Shown: positions 16,256 to 25,637, numbered from the stretch's first letter. The stretch: 46,831 nucleotides of DNA from Dyella sp. ASV21 (GCF_016428975.1 NZ_JAELTT010000034.1:1-46831); one strand, 5' to 3'. Notes: generated from the letters alone by a model not told the origin. Numbers and translations are program-made.

Positions 16256-18196
16256 ATGACCCCCTTTGACCTATTCGCCCATGAACTGCTGGTGCGGCTG
16301 GCCTGGTGCTCCGTACAGGCGGGCATCCTGATCGGTGCGATCTGGCTGGTGGGCCGCTATCTGACCCGCTTGTCCGCCGCGACCCGCTCGCTGCTGTGGT
16401 GGCTGCTGGGCGTGCAGCTATTGCTTGGCGTTGCCCTGCCCACGCCGGTCGCGCTGCCTTTGCTGGCGCCGTCCGTCACAACGACCACCCACGCGCCTGC
16501 CGCGCCAGCCGAGGCCGCCTTCGTGGCGCCCAGCGAACATCGCACGGCGGGTTTCAACGTCTCCGGGCAGAGCGCCTCCACCGATGCGGTGGCCGCGCCC
16601 GCCAGCCTGCACACGGTCGATGCCGCTACGTCGTCGCCCCGCTGGCGCTGGCAGTTCGCGCTGCTGGCGCTGTGGCTGGCCGGCGTGCTGGTGCAGTTGG
16701 GCATCGCCTTGCGCCAATGGCGCGAAGCACGCGCTGTGGTGCGCGCCTCGCAGGCCCTGCACGATCCGGCACTGCTGGCCGCGTGCGCCGAGCAGGCGCG
16801 TGCCATCGGGCTGCGCCACTGCCCGCAGTTGCGCGTGTCCGATGCCATCGGCTCGCCGCAAGTCAGTGGTCTGTTGCGCCCAGTAGTGCTGTTGCCCGCG
16901 CAACAAGGGCTTTCCAGCGAGGAAACGCGGCTGGCGTTGGCGCATGAACTTACCCACCTGCGGCGCGGCGATCTGTGGATGGGCTGGGTGCCCGCCATGG
17001 CGCAGCGTCTGTTCTTCTTCCACCCGCTGGTGAACTGGGCGATGCGCGAATACGCCCTGCACCGCGAAGCCGCCTGCGACGCGCAGGTGATGCAGCAACA
17101 TGGCACCGCACCGCAAATCTACGGTCGCCTGCTGCTGCGCCTGGGCGTGGCCCATCCGCTCCACGCCGGCCTGGCCGGCGCTTCCCCCACCTTCCTCAAT
17201 CTGAAGAGGCGACTGACCATGCTGCAACAAAGCGCCCAAGATTCGACCTCGCGTGCCCGTAGCTGGCTGCTGGTCGCCCTGATCGCGGCCATCGGCGTAC
17301 TGCCTTACCGCGTCACCGAAGCTCGCCCCGATCAACCCGACAGCGCCCCTGCACCCACCGCCAGCGCGGCGACGCCAGCCATGGCGGCGCAGCCCAGCAC
17401 CACGCCGACACCGGCCGCTCGCGCCAGTGCTGCATCGCGTGCTAGCTCGCTCAGCGACGTACCGCCACCGCCGCCGATGCCACCGCTGCCGCCTGCTCCG
17501 CCGGCCGCCAAGATTCCGCCGGCACCACCTGCACCCCCGGCTCCGCCGGCCGAGGTCAAGGGCTTCTCGGCGAGCCACGTGCACATCGACACCCATAACG
17601 ATGCCGGCTATGGCTTTGTGATGCTCGATCGCGACACCGTGACGGTCAACGGCAGCGACGACGACCTGCAAACCGCGCAGCGACTGCGCAAGCAGGGCGA
17701 GCCGCTGGTGATGTTCCGTCGTGGCGGACAGTCGTACGTGATTCATGACCCGGCGCTGGTGGCGCGTGCCCGCGCCGCGTACGCCCCGGTCACCGAGCTG
17801 GCCATGCAGCAAGGTCGCCTGGGCGGCGAGCAGGGTCGCATCGGTGGTCAGCAGGGTGGTATCGGTGCGCGCCAGGGTGCGCTGGGCATGCGCGAAGCGT
17901 CCTTGGCTAACCGAGAGGCTGGCATCCAATTGCGCCTGGCCGGCGGTGGCAAGGACAGCGATGCGGCCGGCGAGCGCGCCGGCATTGCGGCTGAGCGCGC
18001 GGAGATCGATCGCGAGCGTGCGCAACTCGATCGCGAACAGGAAGCACTCGGCAAGCAACAGGAAGCATTGGGCAAGCAGCAGGCAGCCCTGGGGCATCGT
18101 CAGGAACAGGCATCGGCCCAGGCCAACGAGGAGATGAACCGCCTGATTCAGGAGGCGCTCGCCAAGGGCGTGGCGCAACCGCTCACCTCGCGCTGA
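16256..18196 (+). CDS. M56 family (BlaR1-like) membrane metallopeptidase with Gly/Gln heptad tail
   Basis: This 646-residue protein has N-terminal membrane helices (LIGAIWLVGRYL, SLLWWLLGVQLLLGVALP, FALLALWLAGVLVQLGIAL). A cytosolic zinc-protease domain follows, with H230-E-L-T-H234 and Glu271 in HREAACD, and a further helix lies near residue 340 (WLLVALIAAIGVLPY). The last 300 residues replace the penicillin-binding sensor of true BlaR1: a Pro/Ala-rich linker, a small globular part (AGYGFVMLDRDTV...YVIHDPALV), then a seven-residue repeat region (QGRLGGE, QGRIGGQ, QGGIGAR, QGALGMR) grading into Glu/Gln-rich coiled coil (EQEALGKQQEALGKQQ). No penicillin-binding domain is seen, so the signal is unknown. 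It is coupled to blaI one base upstream. Confidence 0.88.
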   Translation: MTPFDLFAHELLVRLAWCSVQAGILIGAIWLVGRYLTRLSAATRSLLWWLLGVQLLLGVALPTPVALPLLAPSVTTTTHAPAAPAEAAFVAPSEHRTAGFNVSGQSASTDAVAAPASLHTVDAATSSPRWRWQFALLALWLAGVLVQLGIALRQWREARAVVRASQALHDPALLAACAEQARAIGLRHCPQLRVSDAIGSPQVSGLLRPVVLLPAQQGLSSEETRLALAHELTHLRRGDLWMGWVPAMAQRLFFFHPLVNWAMREYALHREAACDAQVMQQHGTAPQIYGRLLLRLGVAHPLHAGLAGASPTFLNLKRRLTMLQQSAQDSTSRARSWLLVALIAAIGVLPYRVTEARPDQPDSAPAPTASAATPAMAAQPSTTPTPAARASAASRASSLSDVPPPPPMPPLPPAPPAAKIPPAPPAPPAPPAEVKGFSASHVHIDTHNDAGYGFVMLDRDTVTVNGSDDDLQTAQRLRKQGEPLVMFRRGGQSYVIHDPALVARARAAYAPVTELAMQQGRLGGEQGRIGGQQGGIGARQGALGMREASLANREAGIQLRLAGGGKDSDAAGERAGIAAERAEIDRERAQLDREQEALGKQQEALGKQQAALGHRQEQASAQANEEMNRLIQEALAKGVAQPLTSR

Positions 18197-18203
18197 AACG
18201 CAC

Positions 18204-18232
18204 GAAGCCCTCACCCTGGTGGTGAGGGCTTC
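18204..18232 (+). terminator. Hairpin after the M56 gene
   Basis: GAAGCCCTCACC pairs perfectly with GGTGAGGGCTTC across a five-base loop, eight bases after the stop codon. No T-run follows, but a second, stronger terminator lies 80 bases on. Confidence 0.6.
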
Positions 18233-18310
18233 CGGTGATGCGGTGCATGCGATGAGCAAGCCTGTAGCGCAACGCGTGCTTCCCCTGGCTGCCTCCCGAC
18301 CAACCGCATG

Positions 18311-18340
18311 AAAAAGGCCGGCGATAACGCCGGCCTTTTT
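18311..18340. terminator. Bidirectional rho-independent terminator
   Basis: AAAAAGGCCGGCG and CGCCGGCCTTTTT flank an ATAA loop. The A-run and T-run make it a terminator on both strands, serving the convergent M56 and dipeptidyl-peptidase genes. Confidence 0.92.
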
Positions 18341-18353
18341 CGTTGGCACGCCA

Positions 18354-20687
18354 TCAATCCTTCGGCGGCTTCAGGGTGTATTCCTTCGGTGGCGTATCGC
18401 CGGCGAGATGGCGCACGAAGTAGTCCCAGCGCTTGCGCATCATGTAGTTGCTGGCCGTGCCATAGCCGTGATGCGCGTTGGGAATGAGCAACAGGTCGAA
18501 GTCCTTGTTGGCCTTGATCAGCGCATCCACCACCAGCAGGGTTTCGTACGGCGGCACGTTATCGTCCATGGTGCCGTGCGCCAGCAACAGATGCCCCTTC
18601 AAGTTGGCAGCGTGGTTCTGGTTGGCCTGGTCGTCGTAGTTGCTCTTGCCATCCTTGTCGGTGACCAGCAAGCCCTGCCACTTCTCGGCCCAATCGTCCT
18701 CGTAGTTGCGGTTGTCGTGGTTGCCGCTTTCGGCGATGCCCACCTTGAACAGATCGGCGTAACGGAACATCGCCGTGGCCGTGGCGTTGCCGCCACCGGA
18801 ATGGCCCCAGATGCCCACGCGGTCCATGTCGATCCACGCGTAGCGCTTGCCCAGCTCCTTCAGGCCGGCCACCTGGTCGGGCAACGTGTTGTCGCCGATG
18901 TTGCCGAAGTAGGCATCGTGGAATGCCTTGGAACGCCATGGCGTGCCCATGCCATCGATGGCCACCACGATAAAGCCCAGCTCGGCCAGCGCCTGATGAT
19001 CGACGCGCGCGGCACTGAAGCTGCGCGAGCCCACCGAGCCGGTCTGCGGACCCGGGTAGATGTAGTCGATGATCGGGTACTTCCTGGACGGATCGAAATG
19101 CGTGGGCTTGAACATCAAGCCGTACAAATCGGTCTTGCCATCACGCGCCTTCACGGTGAAGGGCTCGGGCGCCTTCCAGCCGCTGGCGAGCAGGCGCGAG
19201 ATATCGGCCTTGGCGATGGTGGACACCACGTGGCCATCATCGGCGCTGCGCAGCACCGTTACCGACGGCGTGGTCGGCGTGGAATAGGCGTCGGCGAACA
19301 GACGGCCATCCGGTGACAGCGTAATGGTGTGGTCGGCCGGCTCGGGTGCCAGCAAGGTCGGCGCGCCGCCATCCAGGCTCACCTTGTAGAGCTGCTGGTA
19401 ATACGGATCGACGCCCTTTTCGCGACCGACGCCACGGAACCACAGCGTGCGGTTCCTGGCATCGAGCTTGAGCACTTCGGTGACATTGCCTTCGCCGCTG
19501 GTGATGGCGTGCTTGAGCTTGCCGCTGTCCAGGTCGTACAGGTACAGGTTGCCCCAGTTGTTGCGTTCGCTGAACCACACTACTTCGTGGCTATCGGGCA
19601 GGTACTGCCAGTTGACCTTGCCGTTGCCGCTCTCGTAATAGGTGGGCACCGTTTCGTCGAACACCGTGCGCACGTCGCCGGTCTGCACGTTGGCCACACG
19701 GAACCACGCCTGCTTGTGATCGCGCGAGGAGGAGACGAAGGCCAGCGAGCTGGCATCCGGTGCCCACTGCACATCGTCCCAGCCACCATCACGGCCGCAG
19801 CTGATGTCGTCGCACAGTGTGGAGCGGTGCTGATCGGGCTCCATCTTCAGGCGCAAGGTGTGACGGCTGTCCACGTCGACGATGACGCGCTCGATCATCG
19901 TCACGTCCTTGTCGCCGGCCAGCGGGTACTTCCACTTTTCCACCTTGGGGTGGCCGACGTTGGTGCCGACGATCACCATGTCGCCGGTCTTGCGCTGATC
20001 CTGCTGGAAGGTGGCGATGCGCTTGGAATCGGGCGACCACACCAGGATGGCCTTGCCGGAATGCTTCCAGCCGGCGTTGTCGGTGGCGTAGCCGTAGTTC
20101 TCCACGCCATCGAGCGTGAGCTGGGTTTCCTTGCCGCTGGCAAGATCGCGCACCCACAGGTTCCAGTCGCGCACGAAGGCTTCGCTGCGTTTGTCCGGCG
20201 AGAGTACGCCCGGTTCATGGCCCGTGCCCTCGGCGTTATCGTCCTTGCCAACGGTGCAACTGTCACCCTTGGCAGCGCACAGGTAGTGCTTGCCGCGTAC
20301 GCTCAGATCCAGGCGGCCATCGCTGGCCACCGTCACCGCGGTGAGGCCGAGCTTGTTGGCGTCCACCGGCTTGCCCATCGCACCGGCCAGCGCCTTGGCC
20401 AGTCGCGCGTGATCGAACAGCGGTGCGCTCTTGCCGGTGGTGGCGTCGTAGCGCAGATAGTGATCGCCGCTGGCGTCGTGATCGCGATACCAAAAGTGTT
20501 CGCTATCGAGCCAACCCACGCTTTGCACGGCGTGATCCACCAGCGGGGTGGTGTTGTAGCCCACCAGGCGCTCGGCCTTGGCGTAGTCGTCTGCGCTCAG
20601 CGTGCGTCCCTGCGCGGCGACACCCGCCGAAAGCGCGCCCATCACCAGCGCGCCGGCAAGGCGCGTTGCGTGTGTTGTCGAAACCAT
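18354..20687 (-). CDS. S9 family dipeptidyl peptidase (DPP-IV-like)
   Basis: The 777-residue exported serine peptidase has a signal peptide (LAGALVMGALSAGVAA). The N-terminal half is a beta-propeller with repeated strand motifs (FLPDSHEVVWFSERNNWGNLYLY, ITLSPDGRLFADAYST). The C-terminal alpha/beta-hydrolase domain carries the nucleophile Ser630 in GIWGHSGGGNATA, the acid in HGTMDDNVP and the His in NAHHGYG. The order matches DPP-IV-type enzymes that remove X-Pro or X-Ala dipeptides from N-termini; the exact specificity is not readable. Likely periplasmic, used in peptide nutrition. It is a single gene with a bidirectional terminator on its 3' side. Confidence 0.92.
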   Translation of the reverse strand: MVSTTHATRLAGALVMGALSAGVAAQGRTLSADDYAKAERLVGYNTTPLVDHAVQSVGWLDSEHFWYRDHDASGDHYLRYDATTGKSAPLFDHARLAKALAGAMGKPVDANKLGLTAVTVASDGRLDLSVRGKHYLCAAKGDSCTVGKDDNAEGTGHEPGVLSPDKRSEAFVRDWNLWVRDLASGKETQLTLDGVENYGYATDNAGWKHSGKAILVWSPDSKRIATFQQDQRKTGDMVIVGTNVGHPKVEKWKYPLAGDKDVTMIERVIVDVDSRHTLRLKMEPDQHRSTLCDDISCGRDGGWDDVQWAPDASSLAFVSSSRDHKQAWFRVANVQTGDVRTVFDETVPTYYESGNGKVNWQYLPDSHEVVWFSERNNWGNLYLYDLDSGKLKHAITSGEGNVTEVLKLDARNRTLWFRGVGREKGVDPYYQQLYKVSLDGGAPTLLAPEPADHTITLSPDGRLFADAYSTPTTPSVTVLRSADDGHVVSTIAKADISRLLASGWKAPEPFTVKARDGKTDLYGLMFKPTHFDPSRKYPIIDYIYPGPQTGSVGSRSFSAARVDHQALAELGFIVVAIDGMGTPWRSKAFHDAYFGNIGDNTLPDQVAGLKELGKRYAWIDMDRVGIWGHSGGGNATATAMFRYADLFKVGIAESGNHDNRNYEDDWAEKWQGLLVTDKDGKSNYDDQANQNHAANLKGHLLLAHGTMDDNVPPYETLLVVDALIKANKDFDLLLIPNAHHGYGTASNYMMRKRWDYFVRHLAGDTPPKEYTLKPPKD

Positions 20688-20812
20688 GCGTTCTCCCCAG
20701 TCTACGGCTCTACTTGCGGCGCGCGACGGCGCCGTACTCGACCTTTCATCCTACTGTCGCCTGCCAAAAGCCACCCCTGCCATTGGTCCCGGGCGCGATG
20801 CGCACAACGGGC

Positions 20813-21151
20813 TCAGGCGAACTTCATCAGGCACACGCCCAACGTAATCAGCAGCAGGCCCAGCCAGCCGGAGCGGCGCAGGCGTTCGCCGAACAGGGTG
20901 ATGCCGAGCACGGTGGTGGCGATCAGCCCCACGCCACCCCACACGCCATAGGCCACCGACAGCTGGATGCCCTCGATGGCATAACTCAACGCCGTGAATG
21001 CGGCCAGCGCGCAGACGATGGCGGCGATCGCGGGGCGCTTGTAGGCGAAGCCGTGGGAACGCTTCATCAGCACGTTGGCGGCGATCTCCAGCACGATCGC
21101 GATGGCCAGGTAGAGCAGGTGGATCGGCGCGAAATCAGGCAGCACGGTCAT
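20813..21151 (-). CDS. mdtI: Spermidine/multidrug efflux SMR subunit MdtI
   Basis: The 112-residue protein from ATG 21151 has four membrane helices and the small-multidrug-resistance core: YLAIAIVLEIAANVLMKRS with the essential membrane Glu, LSYAIEGIQLSVAYGVWGGVG, then GERLRRSGWLGLLLITLGVCLMK. The match to MdtI is at the family level. It works only as a heterodimer with MdtJ, whose gene lies just upstream and overlaps by 17 bases, the usual mdtJ-mdtI order. The complex exports spermidine, relieving polyamine stress. Confidence 0.88.
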   Translation of the reverse strand: MTVLPDFAPIHLLYLAIAIVLEIAANVLMKRSHGFAYKRPAIAAIVCALAAFTALSYAIEGIQLSVAYGVWGGVGLIATTVLGITLFGERLRRSGWLGLLLITLGVCLMKFA

Positions 21152-21494
21152 CCCCCGTGGCAGCGGGCGCCTCGTCGGTGCCACGCTCCAGCAGTACGAT
21201 GCCGGCGATGATCAAGGCGATGGCGGCGAGCTTGGCGGGCTTGAGCGCCTCGTCGAACAGCCACGCGCTGCACAGCGTGATCAGCACCAGCCCCAGGCTT
21301 TCCCACGCACCGTAGGCCACGGCCAGCGGAATGCGCTTCACCGCCAGCGCCAGGCTGGTATAGGAAAGCACGAGCATCACGTACATCACGGCCATGCCCG
21401 CGCCGTGCGAGGCGTGGAGCGCACCGAATTTCATCGCCAAGGTACCGACGACTTCGGTGACAATAGCCCATGCCATGAACCACCAGTAGCGCAT
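21135..21494 (-). CDS. mdtJ: Spermidine/multidrug efflux SMR subunit MdtJ
   Basis: The 119-residue protein starts at ATG 21494 (MRYWWFMAWAIVTEVVGTLAMKFGA), with the intramembrane Glu of SMR transporters, ALAVKRIPLAVAYGAWESLGLVLI in helix 3 and LFDEALKPAKLAAIALIIAGIVLL in helix 4. An open frame continues far upstream on this strand but is non-coding-looking and antisense to two good genes, so the short start is preferred. It overlaps mdtI by 17 bases and is divergent from the thioesterase gene across about 60 bases, which must contain both promoters. Confidence 0.88.
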   Translation of the reverse strand: MRYWWFMAWAIVTEVVGTLAMKFGALHASHGAGMAVMYVMLVLSYTSLALAVKRIPLAVAYGAWESLGLVLITLCSAWLFDEALKPAKLAAIALIIAGIVLLERGTDEAPAATGDDRAA

Positions 21495-21554
21495 GCTGTC
21501 CTCCTTGCCGTGCGCATTGCACCCCATCCTACCTGCCTGTGACGTTTGACGACC

Positions 21555-21959
21555 ATGACCCAGACCGATACCGCCACGCCGTCCCTGCCCGAAGCCCGCA
21601 TGCTGGAAATGGTGTTTCCCGATCACACCAACCATCTCGGCACCCTGTTCGGCGGCCAGGCACTGGCCTGGATGGACAAGGCCGCCTTTATCGTCGCCTC
21701 GCGCCACGCCCGTCGCACGGTGGTTACCGCGCGCTCGGAAGAGGTGAACTTCCGCGTGCCCGTGCGCAAGGGCCAGCTGGCCGAGCTGGTGGCGCGCATC
21801 GTCCACGTGGGCCACAGCTCGATGACGGTGGAGGTGGAACTGACCGCCGAAGACCCGCTCACCGGCGACCGCCGCGTCTGCACCACCGGCCGCTTCGTGA
21901 TGGTGGCGCTCGATTCCAACGGCACGCCCGCAACCGTGCCGGCACTGCCTGGCGCTTGA
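21555..21959 (+). CDS. Hotdog-fold acyl-CoA thioesterase (YciA-like)
   Basis: ATG 21555 gives 134 residues. The hotdog signature is clear: MVFPDHTNHLGTLFGGQALAWMDKAAFI with the catalytic Asp, then SEEVNFRVPVRKGQLAELVARI and SSMTVEVEL. The length matches single-domain YciA-type enzymes, which hydrolyse acyl-CoA thioesters in the cytosol and limit CoA sequestration. Chain-length preference cannot be inferred. It lies 54 bases before the GST gene and may be co-transcribed with it. Confidence 0.9.
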   Translation: MTQTDTATPSLPEARMLEMVFPDHTNHLGTLFGGQALAWMDKAAFIVASRHARRTVVTARSEEVNFRVPVRKGQLAELVARIVHVGHSSMTVEVELTAEDPLTGDRRVCTTGRFVMVALDSNGTPATVPALPGA

Positions 21960-22013
21960 CGACAGACCGGCGCGGCGGCCACGCTCTGACGATCCCCGCG
22001 CTGGAGTTGCCCC

Positions 22014-22766
22014 ATGTCGTCTCGGTTCACCATCATCGGTAATTACGTATCGCCCTACGTCCGCAAGGTCTTGGTATGCCTGGAATGGAAAGGCGTGGAT
22101 TACCAGATCGACCCGATCGCGCCGTTCGTCGGCAATGAGCAGTTCACCGCGCTGAGCCCGCTGCGCCGCATTCCGGTGCTGATCGAAGGCGACCTGGTGC
22201 TGAACGACTCCTCGGTGATCTGCCAGTACCTGGAAGACCGCTTTCCCACGCCGTCGCTGTACCCGGCCGATATCAACGACCGCGCCAAGGCGCGCTGGCT
22301 GGAGGAATACTGCGATACGCACCTGGCCAGCCTGCTGGTCTGGAAGCTGTTCTATCAACAGGCGATCCGCCGCTACATCTTTGGCGAGCAAACCGACGAG
22401 GCCATGGTGGCGCACGCGAAGTCGGTGGAGATTCCCGCCGCGCTCGACTACCTGGAGCCACAGATGCCGGCGCAAGGCTTCCTGTTCGGCGAGCTGTCCA
22501 TCGCCGACATCAGCCTGGCGTGCTATTTCCGCACTGCCTCGTTCGTGCGCTACGCGATCGATGCGGAGCGCTGGCCGCGCCTGGCCGCGCTGGTGGCGCG
22601 GGTGCAGGCGCTGGAACCCTTCCAGAAGCTGGCTCACCTGGAAGACGCCATGCTGCGCCAGCCGCTGCCCGAACAACGTGCCGCGCTCGCCGCCGCCGGC
22701 GCGCCATTGACCGCCAGCACCATCGGCACGCACGCACCGCGCAAGGGCGTGACGCGTTTTGAGTAA
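22014..22766 (+). CDS. Glutathione S-transferase family protein
   Basis: The 250-residue protein starts RFTIIGNYVSPYVRKVLVCLEWKG, a GST N-terminal fold with Ser in the SPYVRK catalytic region. SPLRRIPVLIEGD provides the cis-proline, and NDSSVICQYLED the glutathione gamma-glutamyl contact. The C-terminal helical domain includes FLFGELSIADISLACYF, the N-cap motif. About 30 extra C-terminal residues (LPEQRAALAAAGAPL...) extend beyond a minimal GST. The substrate is unknown. The gene is followed by a strong GC hairpin. Confidence 0.9.
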   Translation: MSSRFTIIGNYVSPYVRKVLVCLEWKGVDYQIDPIAPFVGNEQFTALSPLRRIPVLIEGDLVLNDSSVICQYLEDRFPTPSLYPADINDRAKARWLEEYCDTHLASLLVWKLFYQQAIRRYIFGEQTDEAMVAHAKSVEIPAALDYLEPQMPAQGFLFGELSIADISLACYFRTASFVRYAIDAERWPRLAALVARVQALEPFQKLAHLEDAMLRQPLPEQRAALAAAGAPLTASTIGTHAPRKGVTRFE

Positions 22767-22784
22767 AGCGCGGTAAGCGCGAAA

Positions 22785-22809
22785 GGCGACGCGCATGCAG
22801 CGCGTCGCC
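22785..22809 (+). terminator. GC-rich hairpin after GST gene
   Basis: GGCGACGCGC pairs perfectly with GCGCGTCGCC around an ATGCA loop, 18 bases beyond the stop codon. It lacks a T-run, so its terminator role is likely but not certain. Confidence 0.5.
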
Positions 22810-22918
22810 CTGGGCCGCGCGAGCGTCACCTTTTCGATTGAACGCGGGTGGGTGCGGCGCCTGTGCGCCTGACCGACGTGCGTGCATGGCGGACTGCGCG
22901 GCGATACCGCGCGGGTGC

Positions 22919-23287
22919 TCAGCGCAAATGCAGCCAGTGCAGATGAATGCCGTCGGCGCGATCTTCCGCGCGAAAACCTTCGCGCCCTTCGGCCACCACG
23001 CCCCATACGCTACGCAGGCCATCGCCCTGCGGTTCATCCACGCGCACCTGCTCGCCGACCGGAATCGCAAAGCGCGTTTCCAGCATCATCACCTGATCGC
23101 GCTCCCACACCAGCTTGGCGGGCCGCCCCGTGGAGGCACCCCAGCCGAGGTGGATCATCACTTCCTTGGGGATATAGGTGCCGCGGTTGTCCAGCTTCCA
23201 GCTTTCGGACTTGCGCAGCAGTTCCTGCAGTCGCGGGTCGCTCCAGTCCACGCGATTGCCCCTAGGTTGAGAATTGTCGGCGCTCAT
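22919..23287 (-). CDS. Hypothetical protein, 122 residues
   Basis: The frame starts at ATG 23287 (MSADNSQPRGNRVDWSD). A longer upstream extension of 76 residues looks non-coding and is dropped. The protein is soluble with no signal peptide: a short helix (PRLQELLRKSESW) then a probably beta-rich region (RPAKLVWERDQVMMLETRF, GEQVRVDEP, SVWGVVAEGREGFR). I recognise no catalytic motif or known family; it does not carry the RxxxR/DxSxxG residues of PilZ domains. Good coding character and a sharp start support it being a real gene. Confidence 0.6.
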   Translation of the reverse strand: MSADNSQPRGNRVDWSDPRLQELLRKSESWKLDNRGTYIPKEVMIHLGWGASTGRPAKLVWERDQVMMLETRFAIPVGEQVRVDEPQGDGLRSVWGVVAEGREGFRAEDRADGIHLHWLHLR

Positions 23288-23586
23288 GCATGCAGTTCCA
23301 TCGGAAGGAATGGCCGGCGACGTTCGCGTTAGCCGCCAACACGCAGACCGAACCGGCACGCCCCGCCCGGAACGGAGTACGTGCTGTCTACCGCTATCGG
23401 CAGACGATGCACGGACTTTAGAACGCACCGATCGATGCCCCGGGAGTAAAGTCTGATACGCAGCGAACGAAGGTCCCGTGAACGGATAGCCGGCGCCGTG
23501 TAGGTCATCAGACACCCCCTCTCCGCACTGTTGCCGGCCGGGGGCAGCGGTGATACTTCGCGCTGAACCCCACGGAGGCTGTCCCT

Positions 23587-25629
23587 ATGCGTGCCCCGAT
23601 CGTTGCGTTCGCTTTGTGTCTCGCGCTGCCCTGCTTCGCCGATACACCCACCCCCACCGAACAACTGGCCAAGCCACCGGCCAGCGCCCAGCAATTCACC
23701 ATTCTTTCCACCGCCGGCAAGCACGGCACCTCGGCCCGCTGGACCACCGCCGATGGCACCCGCATGGGCCGCGAGAGCCTGCTGCTGCGCGGCCAGGTCT
23801 TCGAACTGGACAGCACGGCCCACCTTGGCAAGGACGGGATGTTCGACCGCCTGGTCGTGCGCGGCCACACACCGCAGGGCGACGCGGGGGAAACCTTCGA
23901 GATCAAGGACGGCAAGGCCAGCTGGAAGAGCCCGGTGGATGCCGGCTCGGCTCCCTACGCAGGCGCTGCCGAGTACACCGCCTTCGGTGGCCCGATGGAC
24001 CTCAACGCCGACCTGCTGGAGAAGCTGCTCGCCTTACCCGGCAAGCCGCTGAACCTGCTGCCGGGCGGCTACGCCAAGGCCGAACCCCTCACCACCGCCA
24101 CGGTGGGCAGCGGGCCGACGCAGAAGAAAGTCATCGCCTATGCGATTACCGGCATCGCCAATACGCCGATCCCGATCTGGGCGGATGAGAGCGGCAAGTT
24201 CTTCGCCTTCATCGGTGGCCTGTCGTGGCTGCCGGTGGGCTATGAAAGCGCACAGCCCATGCTGGAGAAGGCACAGAACGATGCGTTGGCCATGCACTCC
24301 AAGACGCTGGTGCCCAAGCTGCTCAAGACGCCAGCCGGGCCAGTGGCCTTTACGCACGTGCGCGCCTTCGTCGATGGCAACCACTTCGCCGATGACCAGA
24401 CCGTGGTGGTGGACAAAGGCGTGATTGCGCAGGTCGGCCCCGCCGCCAGCGTGAACGTGCCCCAGGGCGCGCAACAGATCGACGGCAAGGGCAAGACCCT
24501 GGTGCCGGGGCTGTGGGACGCGCACCAGCACGTGCCGGATGATTCGGCCGGGCCGCTGCTGCTCTCGCTGGGCATTACCTCGGTGCGCGATCCGGGCAAC
24601 GTCAACGAACTCACCCTGGCCCGCGCACAGCGTCGCGCGAAGGGCGAGCTGCTAGGGCCCAACGTGTATCCCTCGATGCTGATCGACGGCAAAGGCCCGA
24701 ACACGGCTCAGGTCGCCAGCGTCGCCACCTCGCAGGAGGAAGCCATTGCGCTGGTGCGCAAAGCCAAGGCCGATGGTTTCACCGCCATCAAGATCTACGG
24801 CACGTTCAACCCCGCCTGGGTGAAAGCCACCGCGGCCGAAGCGCATCGCCTGGGCCTGCATGTGCACGGTCACCTGCCCGCCGGCATGCGTACGGAGGAG
24901 GCCATTGCCGATGGCTACGACGAAATCACCCACATCTACTTCGTCATGATGCAGGCGATGCCCGACTCGGTGGTGAAAGTCTCCAACGGCATGGCGCGTT
25001 TTGAAGGTCCCGGCCGCTACGCCAAAGATGTGAACCTCGACCAGGAGCCGATGAAGAGCCTGATCGCCACCATGGCGGCGCACAAGATCACCTCGGACCC
25101 CACCCTGGTGGTGGCCGAGAGCCTCTTTGTGCCGGAGAACGGTGACCTCTCGCCTGCCTACGCCCCGTTTGTCGGCACCTTGCCGCCCGCGGTGGAACGC
25201 GGCTTCCGCCAGGGCGGCTTCGCCGTGCCGAAAGACCTCACCCGCGCCGACTACCGTGCCAGCTTCGCCAAGCTGCAGGCGCTGGTCGCCGCCATGCACA
25301 AGGCCGGCGTACCGATCGTGGCCGGCACCGATGGTTCGGGCCTGGAATTGGTGCGCGAGCTGGAACTGTACGTGCAGGCGGGCTTTACCCCGGCCGAAGC
25401 GCTGGCCAGCGCCACGCTGGCGCCCGCCCACCTGGTGGGCGTGGATCAGCGCACCGGCAGCATCCAGACCGGCAAGGTGGCCGATCTGGTGCTGGTGGAG
25501 GGCAACCCCGCGCAGAACATCGGCGACTTGCGCCATACCGACGTGGTGATGCTCGGCGGCAAGCTGATGGATGCCAACGCGCTGCGCAGCGAAGGCGGCA
25601 TCAGCCGTCGTCCCGCCTTCGTGGATTGA
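23587..25629 (+). CDS. Exported amidohydrolase family protein
   Basis: The 680-residue protein has a signal peptide (IVAFALCLALPCFA). An N-terminal domain of about 200 residues has no clear assignment. A metal-dependent amidohydrolase barrel follows: TLVPGLWDAHQHV (the H-x-H metal site), AIKIYGTF, LGLHVHGHLPAG (His ligands), EITHIYFV (His) and IVAGTDGSG (catalytic Asp). The C-terminal small beta-domain ends with GSIQTGKVADLVLVEGNP, the hallmark closing strand. The fold is that of imidazolonepropionase/prolidase-like enzymes; the substrate is unknown and is acted on in the periplasm. The 300 bases upstream hold its promoter. The LysR gene converges on it. Confidence 0.88.
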   Translation: MRAPIVAFALCLALPCFADTPTPTEQLAKPPASAQQFTILSTAGKHGTSARWTTADGTRMGRESLLLRGQVFELDSTAHLGKDGMFDRLVVRGHTPQGDAGETFEIKDGKASWKSPVDAGSAPYAGAAEYTAFGGPMDLNADLLEKLLALPGKPLNLLPGGYAKAEPLTTATVGSGPTQKKVIAYAITGIANTPIPIWADESGKFFAFIGGLSWLPVGYESAQPMLEKAQNDALAMHSKTLVPKLLKTPAGPVAFTHVRAFVDGNHFADDQTVVVDKGVIAQVGPAASVNVPQGAQQIDGKGKTLVPGLWDAHQHVPDDSAGPLLLSLGITSVRDPGNVNELTLARAQRRAKGELLGPNVYPSMLIDGKGPNTAQVASVATSQEEAIALVRKAKADGFTAIKIYGTFNPAWVKATAAEAHRLGLHVHGHLPAGMRTEEAIADGYDEITHIYFVMMQAMPDSVVKVSNGMARFEGPGRYAKDVNLDQEPMKSLIATMAAHKITSDPTLVVAESLFVPENGDLSPAYAPFVGTLPPAVERGFRQGGFAVPKDLTRADYRASFAKLQALVAAMHKAGVPIVAGTDGSGLELVRELELYVQAGFTPAEALASATLAPAHLVGVDQRTGSIQTGKVADLVLVEGNPAQNIGDLRHTDVVMLGGKLMDANALRSEGGISRRPAFVD

Positions 25630-25637
25630 TCGCCATA

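Noticed and set aside
19329-20951. 540-codon open frame antisense to the S9 peptidase
   Set aside because: Shadow of the opposite strand; it lacks a ribosome binding site and any motif.
21495-23006. Upstream extension of mdtJ to a 623-residue protein
   Set aside because: The extension is antisense to the thioesterase and GST genes and MdtJ homology begins exactly at ATG 21494.
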